A DNA stretch of 64,000 nucleotides from Pseudomonas graminis (lineage in GTDB: Bacteria > Pseudomonadota > Gammaproteobacteria > Pseudomonadales > Pseudomonadaceae). The translations under genes and the position numbers were made by a program. The stretch covers positions 57,643 to 121,642 of the forward strand of contig NZ_FOHW01000013.1 in assembly GCF_900111735.1 (NCBI RefSeq), given 5' to 3'. Within the stretch, counting starts at the first letter, position 1. Every line of letters starts with the position of its first letter. The notes beneath the pieces were generated by a model that was not told the DNA's origin, did not search any database, and saw nothing but the letters and a program-made list of their open reading frames with translations. Shown here one piece after another: positions 43,532-53,004 of this stretch.

Positions 43532-44239
43532 ATGACACGAAGATGGGATTTGGCAGTGCTGGAGGAATACATTCGCACCCTCAACTCGAATAAGCACTGG
43601 ATATTGAGCACGGTGGACTCCGTCAGCCACTCCCTCCTTATCTACCAGTACCACAAGAGTCTGGCTCGTGACGCATTTGCCGTCTACAAAGTTGAGCACG
43701 ACCCTGACGGAATCAAAATGTTCACTGGGGCAATGATGATGGGCACCGATGACGAGTTCGAGAATGCTAAACTCGCCAGCGAAGCTAACCTGATTGCTGC
43801 AATAAATATGACGCGTAATACATTCGATATGTTTGCTCAGCTTGTAAATGCCCTAGCCGTCCCCCAACCCTTGTGCATAGAGCATTGCACCATCAGCAAG
43901 GTAAGGGATGGCCTTCCTGAAGGCGCCTTAAAAGCAGAGATTACACGAGTCACTCGACTTCCTTGGTTTCGGTATCTTTCAGGCTTCAGTAACACCATCA
44001 AACATCGACAACTCGTATCACATGAACCATCGTCGAAGCACCACGAATGCACTGGTGAGTACCTAGGAGGCGGAGCGCAGGTCGCGGCCTTCGAGCATCA
44101 AGGAAGGAAATTCAAAAGCTACTGGGTACAAGAGGTACTCGAAGGGACGGTCGAAATTCACAACGAAATTGTCACCCTTGGCATCACTCTCAACGAATGG
44201 TGCCTGCATTCAGCTCATGCCATGGGCAGTAAACGATGA
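43532..44239 (+). CDS. Helical protein with NTIKHRQLV motif (235 aa)
   Basis: ATG 43532, 100 bp after the previous gene and with a possible own -10 (TATAAT 43468-43473); ribosome site AGGA at a long spacing. Helical throughout (NLIAAINMTRNTFDMFAQLV). The segment RYLSGFSNTIKHRQLVSHEP (~145-164) carries an N-x3-KHR motif of the type seen in HEPN-like and related nucleotide-binding helical proteins. A Gly-rich loop (EYLGGGAQVAAF) follows. Last gene before the right att repeat. No family assignment. Confidence 0.6.
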   Translation: MTRRWDLAVLEEYIRTLNSNKHWILSTVDSVSHSLLIYQYHKSLARDAFAVYKVEHDPDGIKMFTGAMMMGTDDEFENAKLASEANLIAAINMTRNTFDMFAQLVNALAVPQPLCIEHCTISKVRDGLPEGALKAEITRVTRLPWFRYLSGFSNTIKHRQLVSHEPSSKHHECTGEYLGGGAQVAAFEHQGRKFKSYWVQEVLEGTVEIHNEIVTLGITLNEWCLHSAHAMGSKR

Positions 44240-44286
44240 TAGCTTGCGAAAAATGAACGATGTAAGATCGCCACCACAGTGCACCA

Positions 44287-44302
44287 CTTAGGTGTACCTA
44301 AG
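44287..44302. promoter_or_regulatory. 16-bp palindrome near the right end of the element
   Basis: CTTAGGTGTACCTAAG, sharing TTAGGT-N-TACCTAA with the palindrome at 39838-39853 in front of the serine recombinase. It is 62 bp from attR. Function unknown. Confidence 0.5.
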
Positions 44303-44364
44303 CGCTGTCACACTTCGAGATTTTTCAACTGACAACTCATTGATTTACAACGAGTTTTTAGATA

Positions 44365-44436
44365 GGAGGCAACCCCACCAGCCACACCCCGGCACACAAT
44401 GTTCCCGCTGTGGCTGCTGCCTTCCGGCTCTGACCA
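44365..44436 (-). repeat. attR: 3' part of ffs restored by the element
   Basis: Same 72 bp as attL (32217-32288), in the same orientation. It is part of the intact 4.5S RNA gene. Confidence 0.93.
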
Positions 44437-44477
44437 GGTTCACGGGTAATCGTTGCGGGGGGACCGATGGGGTCACC
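44365..44477 (-). ncRNA. ffs: 4.5S signal recognition particle RNA
   Basis: On the minus strand the SRP apical domain is present: GGTCAGAGCCGGAAGGCAGC, followed by AGCCACAGCGG and GTGTGCCGGGGTGTGGCTGG. The 5' strand GGTGACCCCATC pairs over 12 bp (with G-U pairs) with the 3' GGTGGGGTTGCC, giving the usual long hairpin of about 113 nt. Ends are estimated from this pairing. It binds Ffh for co-translational membrane targeting. Its last 72 bases lie in the direct repeat of the integrated element, so the 3' flank beyond base 44365 is now element DNA. Confidence 0.93.
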
Positions 44478-44508
44478 ATAACGACGCTCGCCAGTGGCGA
44501 GCCGCGCC

Positions 44509-44536
44509 ATTGTACCGGTCTCGCGCGAAGTTACAA
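44509..44536 (-). promoter_or_regulatory. ffs promoter
   Basis: On the minus strand TTGTAA (44531-44536), 16-bp spacer, TACAAT (44509-44514). The predicted start is about 25 nt upstream of the mature 5' end estimated by pairing, consistent with a processed precursor. Confidence 0.65.
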
Positions 44537-44706
44537 CCTCTTGTTTCAGATTAAGATTTTGAGCGTCGTCAGCCCCTCGCCGCCTGCGCGATGCAGCGGC
44601 TGAGTAGCCAAATGCGGCACAATGGCGCCTGAATTTTCACCGCCCTTCAGCAAGTGGCTCGCCCCCTGCCCGGCCCAGCTGGAGCGCAACCCGCAGGTAA
44701 TCACAG

Positions 44707-45201
44707 ATGCATTTCGCGCTCACCCGCCATGAATCCCTCTCCCCCACCCAACAGCGCCAACTGCTGGAGATCGAGCTGCTCCCGGAGCAGATCCGCCACG
44801 TGGGCGACATTCATGGCGGTCTGCACACGCTGACCGCACGTCCCGTTGCCGACAGGCAGGGCTTTGTGTTGCTGATAGACGACATCCCGCGGGGCTTTTT
44901 TGTGCTCAAGCGCGGCTCGCTGCTGCCGGATTGGGCACGCGAACGCGAGCACGTGACGACCACGCTGCACGCGCTGATGATCGATCGTCGGTTTCAGGGT
45001 CAGGGGTTGGGCAAGCAGTGCCTGCGCGCGCTGCCGGCGGTGGCGCGGGATTTATGGCCAGACACTGCCCAGTTGATGCTGGCGGTAGAGGCTGGTAATC
45101 ACCCGGCGCGCCAGTTGTACCTGGCGCTGGGTTGGCAGGCGTTGCCCGAACGCGATGCGGATCAGCCCGGCTTTGAGCGGTTGATGCGTCTCACACTGTA
45201 A
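44707..45201 (+). CDS. GNAT-family N-acetyltransferase
   Basis: A 164-residue GNAT fold. The acetyl-CoA motif A is TLHALMIDRRFQGQGLGKQC (R/Q-x2-G-x-G), with motif B MLAVEAGNHPARQLYLALGW. The substrate (amine or protein) is unknown. The ribosome site before ATG 44707 is weak (CAGGTAA). Convergent with the EAL gene, whose stop is only three bases away; no terminator between them is seen. Confidence 0.9.
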   Translation: MHFALTRHESLSPTQQRQLLEIELLPEQIRHVGDIHGGLHTLTARPVADRQGFVLLIDDIPRGFFVLKRGSLLPDWAREREHVTTTLHALMIDRRFQGQGLGKQCLRALPAVARDLWPDTAQLMLAVEAGNHPARQLYLALGWQALPERDADQPGFERLMRLTL

Positions 45202-45204
45202 CGC

Positions 45205-47010
45205 TCACTGCGCCAGTGATTGCAACTGCCGGATCCTGCTGCTGCGATCGACGCTCATCCAGTGTTCCAGAGCGCTGACGTTCATGGGCCGCGCTACGAG
45301 GAAGCCTTGCACTTCGTGGCAACCCAGCTCGCAGAGGATTTCGTAGACGCCTTCGGTTTCGGCGCCTTCCGCGACGACGCGGTAGCCAAGGCGCTTGGCC
45401 AGAACGACGATGGCTTCCACCAGGTCGCGATCCTTGTCGTTGCTGTCGATGTTTTCCACCAGTGACTTGTCGAGCTTGACCGAGGTGGCCGGCAATTGCC
45501 GCAGGTAGGTCCAGTTGCTGTAACCGGTGCCGAAGTCATCAATGGCGATGTCGATGTTCAATCCGCGCAAGCGCTCCAGCTGCAACCGGGTCACTTCAGG
45601 GTTGTCGCACAAGGCGCTTTCGGTGAATTCAAGCTCGAAGCCACTCGGGTCGAGACCGCTGACCTTCAGTTGCTCGAACAGCGCGTCGCTGAACGATGAG
45701 TTGGCGAGATCGATTGCCGACACGTTCATCGCCACTTTGAAGGCATAGCCCTGCGCCTGCCAGATGGCTGCCTGGGCAACAGCCTTTTTCAACACCCAGA
45801 GGCTGAGCGAGCGAATCAACGCGGTCTTTTCCGCGAGCGGAATGAATTCCGCAGGACTGATCGGTCCCAGCACCGGATGCTGCCAGCGCAGCAGCGCCTC
45901 GACGGTCACGATACGGCCCGTCGCCACTTCCAGCCTCGGCTGATACACCAGCGACAGCTGATCCGGGCTGCGCACCGCCTCGGCCAGCGCGGCCAGTAGC
46001 AGAAAGGCCCGTTGTTGGGCGAAGTCCAGGTGGGGCTCGTACCAGCGCCAGCCCGTCGATTTGCCGCGGGCTTCATCCGCCGCGCTGACCACCAGCCGAA
46101 TCCAGTCGTGCTCTTCGCAGCGGTCCAGGCCCAACGGCAGCACGCCGATGCCGACGTCCATCTGAATGGGGATGTTGCGGCAGATCAGCGGCCGCCGGAA
46201 ATGCTCCAGCAACTGCCGAAACAGCAGCTCGGCCTCCTCCGGGCGGGCGTTGCGGGTGATCAGCGCGATGCGCGTGGGGCTGACCTTGTACAGCGCGGTG
46301 TCGGCGGGCAACTGGCTGCGGCAGTTTTCGATCATGCAGCGCACCAGCTCCTGGGCGAAGCTGTAACCCAGCGCTTTGACGATGCTGTCGAGAAACGCCG
46401 GCGCCACCATGTCCAGCGCGATCAGCGCATATTTGCGCCGGTCCGCCAGGGCGGCGAGGTCTTCTTCCAGGCGCAGGCGGTTGAACAAACCGGTGGGCTG
46501 ATCGACATAGCTGGCGTGGCGCAGGTTGTTGAGTCGTTGCATCACCAACTGGCCGTACATTTCCAGCATGAGCCGATCACGCGCATCCAGGGGCGTCCGG
46601 GATTTGTTGTCGATGATGCACAGCGTACCCAGGGCCAGGCCATCGGCGGTCACCAGTGGCACCCCTGCATAGAAGCGAATGTGCGGCTCACCGGTCACCA
46701 GCGGGTTATCGCTGAAGCGCGGGTCAAGCATCGCGTCAGGGACCTGAAACATTTTGTTGCTGAGGATGGTGTAGGCGCAGAAGGCAACCTCGCGGGGCGT
46801 CTCCCGCTCTTCCATGCCTGCCCGTGCGCGAAACCACTGGCGATGCTCGCTGACGATGGAAACGAGGGCGATGGGGACCTCAAAGTAATGGGTCACCATC
46901 GTAATGACATGGTCGAGCACATCGTCCGCCGTCGCATCGATAAGCCCCATGTGGGTGATGCGCGACAGCCGGGAACGCTCGTTTTTGGGAAGTGGAGCAC
47001 CAGTGGCCAT
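45205..47010 (-). CDS. GAF / degenerate GGDEF / EAL c-di-GMP phosphodiesterase
   Basis: 601 residues, cytoplasmic. The GAF domain covers ~25-165 (VPIALVSIVSEHRQWFRARA, AYTILSNKMFQVPDAMLDPR). A GGDEF-like domain covers ~175-330 with the catalytic GGDEF loop replaced (YKVSPTRIALITRN), so cyclase activity is unlikely. The EAL domain (~345-590) keeps the key residues: TVEALLRWQHP, VAMNVSAIDLA, ELEFTESAL, IAIDDFGTGYSNW, VKLDKSLVEN and VAEGAETEGVYE. It should hydrolyse c-di-GMP to pGpG with GAF-sensed input. ATG 47010 has GGGA upstream. Confidence 0.92.
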   Translation of the reverse strand: MATGAPLPKNERSRLSRITHMGLIDATADDVLDHVITMVTHYFEVPIALVSIVSEHRQWFRARAGMEERETPREVAFCAYTILSNKMFQVPDAMLDPRFSDNPLVTGEPHIRFYAGVPLVTADGLALGTLCIIDNKSRTPLDARDRLMLEMYGQLVMQRLNNLRHASYVDQPTGLFNRLRLEEDLAALADRRKYALIALDMVAPAFLDSIVKALGYSFAQELVRCMIENCRSQLPADTALYKVSPTRIALITRNARPEEAELLFRQLLEHFRRPLICRNIPIQMDVGIGVLPLGLDRCEEHDWIRLVVSAADEARGKSTGWRWYEPHLDFAQQRAFLLLAALAEAVRSPDQLSLVYQPRLEVATGRIVTVEALLRWQHPVLGPISPAEFIPLAEKTALIRSLSLWVLKKAVAQAAIWQAQGYAFKVAMNVSAIDLANSSFSDALFEQLKVSGLDPSGFELEFTESALCDNPEVTRLQLERLRGLNIDIAIDDFGTGYSNWTYLRQLPATSVKLDKSLVENIDSNDKDRDLVEAIVVLAKRLGYRVVAEGAETEGVYEILCELGCHEVQGFLVARPMNVSALEHWMSVDRSSRIRQLQSLAQ

Positions 47011-47182
47011 GACTGAAATCCCTTTTAGACCGCTTCGCCAATCGCTTTGCCGGTAGTGTCAAAACGATATGTACAGGAAAAATAGCACTGCTTTCTCCGC
47101 GGTGCAGGCGTCGCGGACAAGCGGCGACATCCGTTCACCGCTTCGTACCAATGGCTTTTCAGCATTCAATCACATGAGTGAA

Positions 47183-48349
47183 TCACTGCACCTGCAGCAC
47201 TTCATCAGCCTTGCCGCCCGCGCCTTGTATGACCAGATGGATGAAGTGCAGCTTGGTGATGACCGCCGGGGGCAGCACAAACGGATAGAAATCCGCCTGG
47301 CCCATGGCGCGGGACAGCTCGTTAAGCATGCCGGCCAGTTCGATCCACGCGTTGACGAACGAGAGGAACGCCGGACCGCCCGGATGCTGAGGGTCGTAGA
47401 GGGTTTCCAGGGGGAACGGCTGGTAGTCGAGGTCCATGTCCCGGGCGCTCATGCCCAGGCTCAGCGCGGTGTCGACGGCGTCCATCATGTGCAGGTAATG
47501 CGCCCAGGTTTCGGCCCAGTCTTCCCACGGATGCATGGTCGCGTAGGCGCTGACGAAACTCTGCTGCCAGTCGGCCGGCGCGCCGTTCTGGTAGTGATGA
47601 TCCAAGGCGTCGGCGTAGCTGGCGCGGTCGTCGCCGAACAGGTTACGGAAACCGTCCTGCCAGTAGGTGTCGGCGATCAGGCGGTCCCAGTAGTAATGCC
47701 CCACTTCATGACGGAAATGCCCGAGCAGCGTGCGATAGGGTTCGTGCATCTGCACGCGAACCTTCTCACGAATCGCGTCGTCAGCTTCTTCGACATTGAG
47801 GGTGATGAGGCCATTGGCATGGCCGGTGGTTGGCAGGTTGCCTTCCAGGTCGACGCCCAGGAATTCGAAGGCGAGCCCGCGCTCTTCATCAACGCTTTTG
47901 GGGATGACCTGAAGGCCGAGGGTGATCAACTGCGCCACCAGCCGGCGTTTGGCGGTCTCGATCTTGCCCCAGCGCTCGGGATTCTCCGGCACGGACAGGT
48001 CGGGGATGGTCTTGTTGAGGCTACAGGCGACGCAGAATTCTCCGGCGTTCAGCGCCGGAAATACCCAATTGCACGCCGCCGCGGTGTCGAGGTTGGCGCA
48101 ACGGCGGTATAGCCCGGCCTGGGGCTCGTCGGTGAGGCGCCAGGTCTGTGCCTCGGGACCCGGTTTCAGGGCGGCAATTTTGCTCTGCTCCGGGAGATAG
48201 CCCAGCGCTGCCGAGCAGGCCAGGCACTGGCTGTTGCGGAAAAACACCGACTGCCCGCAATGGCATTGCCAGACCTTGCTGTTGCGCTTGGTCTCTCCGG
48301 CGAACGGCGCCGCAATCCGTGTGCTGAGTTGCTCGAAGAACTGGAACAT
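47183..48349 (-). CDS. Zinc-binding metallopeptidase-like protein
   Basis: 388 residues. The N-terminal zinc-ribbon-like cysteines are WQCHCGQSVFFRNSQCLACS and FCVACSLNKT. The central metalloprotease-type helix GHFRHEVGHYYWDRLIADTY (HExxH-like) is followed by a conserved acidic region with WEDWAETWAHYLHMMD. This fits the putative zinc-binding metallopeptidase family of pseudomonads (DUF2248 type). ATG 48349 (MFQFFEQLSTR) has AGGATA ahead. Cytoplasmic as far as can be seen. Physiological substrate unknown. Downstream towards ligA lies a large repeat region. Confidence 0.85.
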   Translation of the reverse strand: MFQFFEQLSTRIAAPFAGETKRNSKVWQCHCGQSVFFRNSQCLACSAALGYLPEQSKIAALKPGPEAQTWRLTDEPQAGLYRRCANLDTAAACNWVFPALNAGEFCVACSLNKTIPDLSVPENPERWGKIETAKRRLVAQLITLGLQVIPKSVDEERGLAFEFLGVDLEGNLPTTGHANGLITLNVEEADDAIREKVRVQMHEPYRTLLGHFRHEVGHYYWDRLIADTYWQDGFRNLFGDDRASYADALDHHYQNGAPADWQQSFVSAYATMHPWEDWAETWAHYLHMMDAVDTALSLGMSARDMDLDYQPFPLETLYDPQHPGGPAFLSFVNAWIELAGMLNELSRAMGQADFYPFVLPPAVITKLHFIHLVIQGAGGKADEVLQVQ

Positions 48350-48406
48350 GGCGATATCCTGATGGGGCTGCAAGCACTAGATCGTCAAGGGGGTCGGGGG
48401 TTCCGT

Positions 48407-48712
48407 TTTTTACGCAGTCTTCCCTCCCGCCTAACGGCGGGACATTTCGCCTTCGGCGACTTACTTTTGAAAAGCACCAAAAGTAAGCAAAAGTGCCTGC
48501 TCCTGGTTTGGCCCTTCCTTCGTCAGGGTTCCCTCACTCCGACGACGCTCCGTGTGCCCGCGCCGAACGGACATCCATGTCCTAGCGGCGCTCTCGCGGC
48601 ATCCATGCCGCTCGGCCCACTGCGCGTCGTCTGCGTTCGGCCTGCACCCAAGTCGCGATTGACGGTGTCTGGACCTTCGATGTAAGAAGATCAAAAAGCA
48701 GATCAGAAGCAG
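48407..48712. repeat. ~300-bp long repeat, left copy
   Basis: Contains TTTCGCCTTCGGCGACTTAC, the hairpin TTTTGAAAAGCACCAAAAG, CCGAACGGACATCCATGTCC and a QRE-like coding-looking stretch. The right copy (49013-49305) is the same unit inverted (GGACATGGATGTCCGTTCGG; AGCACCCTTGGTTACTTGGG). This class of long repeat, with a TTTCGCCTTCGGCGA start, recurs in pseudomonad genomes. Confidence 0.85.
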
Positions 48713-49012
48713 ATCGAGGGCTTCCCGGCTAAAGCCGGTCCCACGGGGTGCGCGTTGTTTCAGCTGATCGCTGATCGTTCCCACGCTCTGCGTGATAACG
48801 CCGCCTCGGACGCTCCGCGTCCCTGGATGACGCGGAGCGTCTTGGGGATGCGTGCCCACGCGGAGCGTGGGTACGATCAACTGGTGAACTGCGAAATTGA
48901 TGGTGGCTGAACCGGCCCCTTCCCGGCTGAAGCCGGTCCCACTAATAGCAGCGCGTGCATTCAGTGAGAGCCGCGGTCACCTCGACTGTAGGACCGGCTT
49001 TAGCCGGGAAGC
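48713..49012. repeat. Nested REP copies between the long inverted repeats
   Basis: Family C copies at 48721-48744, 48919-48942 and (inverted) 48989-49011. A doubled family E element spans 48773-48885 (ATCGTTCCCACGCTCTGCGT and ACGCGGAGCGTGGGTACGAT as arms). No gene is seen in 48350-49305. Confidence 0.85.
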
Positions 49013-49305
49013 TTTTGATCTTGATCTTCCTACGCAGGAAGTCCAAACGACACCAATCGCGACTTGGGTGCAGGCTGAACGCAGGTCTCGCGCAGTGGGC
49101 CGAGCCGCAGGGATGCGGCGAGAGCGCCGTCAGGACATGGATGTCCGTTCGGCGCGGGCCCACGGAGCGAGACCGGAGTGAAGGGACCCCGAGGAACGAG
49201 GGGCCCAACCAGGAGCAAGCACCCTTGGTTACTTGGGGTGCTTTTTCCAAGTAACTCGCCGCAGGCGAAACAGTCTGCCCCCAAGCAGACGCACTTGATC
49301 TTGAT
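49013..49305. repeat. ~300-bp long repeat, right (inverted) copy
   Basis: Inverted counterpart of 48407-48712, sharing the CCGAACGGACATCCATGTCC block in reverse and the CAAGTAACTCGCCGCAGGCG end. It ends just before the ligA stop codon. Confidence 0.85.
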
Positions 49306-51695
<2,390 letters not shown>

Positions 51696-51714
51696 AATCG
51701 TGGTACGTGCATAA

Positions 51715-51851
51715 CCTGTGGGAGCGTGGCTTGTCCCGCGATCGGCTGCGCAGCAGTCGCAGCTCATCCAACGCGGTGTAGCTGAAATACCTCATCCGTC
51801 AGATCTACTGCCGCTTCGCGCCAGATCGCGGGACAAGCCACGCTCCTACAG
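51715..51851. repeat. REP palindrome pair, family A
   Basis: CTGTGGGAGCGTGGCTTGTC and GGGACAAGCCACGCTCCTAC arms of the same family as 12583-12717 and 63721-63876. Confidence 0.9.
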
Positions 51852-51881
51852 GATTGCATAGTCCAATAAACGTGCAGCGAC

Positions 51882-52730
51882 TCAACGACGCTGGGTCAGG
51901 GCGCGGCGTTCGAACTCGACGATACGCTGACGGTAATGCTCGATGGTCTGCGCAGTCATGACGCTGCGCTGATCGTCTTTCAATTCACCGTTCAGCTCGT
52001 GGGCCAGCTTGCGAGCGGCGGCAACCATGACATCAAACGCCTGCTTCGGATGACGCGGCCCTGGCAGACCCAGGAAGAAGCTCACAGCGCGAGTGCTGAA
52101 GTGGTCGATGTCGTCCAGATCGAACACGCCCGGCTTGACCGCATTGGCCATCGAGAACAGCACTTCGCCGTTGCCGGCCATGCTTTCGTGACGGTGGAAG
52201 ATATCCATCTCGCCAAAGCGCAGACCGCTCTCCAGAATGTTCTGCAACAGCGCCGGACCTTTGAAGCCACTTTCGTCACGGGAGATCACGCTGATCACCA
52301 GCACTTCTTCCACCGGTGGCAGGTCCTTGTCTTCGGTGATGCGCTGGTTCGGCTTGTCGTCCGGGAAATCGTCGTCGCGGGCACTGAACAGGTCAGGGCC
52401 GGCGCTCAGGTTCAGATCGCCTTGATGCGGTTCGTCCTTGCGCTTGCCGCGTCGCGGTTCACGTTCGGCGCGCTCGCGGGGTGCAGCACTCATCGTCGGC
52501 AGGTCATGCTCGTCGAGTTTGGGTTCTTTATGGGTGTCCAGGACGCGCGCAGGGCCCAACACTTCGGCGGACGTCGGTTCGTCGTCGTCCGCCGCGTTGG
52601 AGAAGCTGCGGTCCAGCCTGAATTTCAATTTGCCCTTGCCGCCGCGCATACGGCGCCAGCCGTCAAACAGAATACCGGCAATGACAATAATGCCGATGAC
52701 GATCAGCCACTCTCGCAGACCGATTTCCAT
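51882..52730 (-). CDS. zipA: Cell division protein ZipA
   Basis: 282 residues. An N-terminal TM helix ([20 protein letters not shown]) is followed by a basic stretch and a long charged linker (residues ~30-140). The C-terminal FtsZ-binding domain (~145-270) contains [20 protein letters not shown] and [20 protein letters not shown]. It anchors and bundles FtsZ at midcell. Length is normal for pseudomonads. Confidence 0.95.
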   Translation of the reverse strand: MEIGLREWLIVIGIIVIAGILFDGWRRMRGGKGKLKFRLDRSFSNAADDDEPTSAEVLGPARVLDTHKEPKLDEHDLPTMSAAPRERAEREPRRGKRKDEPHQGDLNLSAGPDLFSARDDDFPDDKPNQRITEDKDLPPVEEVLVISVISRDESGFKGPALLQNILESGLRFGEMDIFHRHESMAGNGEVLFSMANAVKPGVFDLDDIDHFSTRAVSFFLGLPGPRHPKQAFDVMVAAARKLAHELNGELKDDQRSVMTAQTIEHYRQRIVEFERRALTQRR

Positions 52731-53004
52731 GTAGTCCCGTGCCTCTAATGAAATTCTGAAAATTAAGGGCGCAAACCCCTTTAAAACGTGGAGCCAACTC
52801 TATGTTCTGAATGGCCTTTTACCCACGCGAAATGGAAAAGTGGACATTAAGCTAGCACGACCAAAGGCAACTTTACACCGTCTGTTACATCTGGCAGGTC
52901 ACAAGCATCTGTCACGCCGCGACGATGGTTCCTGTACTGGACGTCCGTGCGCCACTTTTCCCTGCAAATCTGCATGATCGCCACGCGATCAACTGCGCAT
53001 CCCG

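Larger units (their letters stand above)
32217..44436. mobile_element. 12.2-kb integrative element in the ffs gene
   Basis: The element is bounded by 72-bp identical direct repeats (32217-32288 and 44365-44436) that correspond to the 3' part of the 4.5S RNA gene. A tyrosine integrase gene lies immediately inside the left end and reads inward. The body is AT-richer than the flanks and full of genes without chromosomal function. It includes a serine recombinase and ends with a DUF2971/HEPN-like cargo cluster. No phage structural, conjugation or recognisable replication genes are seen, so it looks like a small genomic island or phage-satellite-like element. Independent mobility is not proven. 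Confidence 0.93.

Noticed and set aside
47069..48112. Long plus-strand frame over the minus-strand metallopeptidase gene
   Set aside because: Antisense shadow of a GC-rich gene; no ribosome site and a random-looking His/Arg/Gln/Gly-rich sequence.
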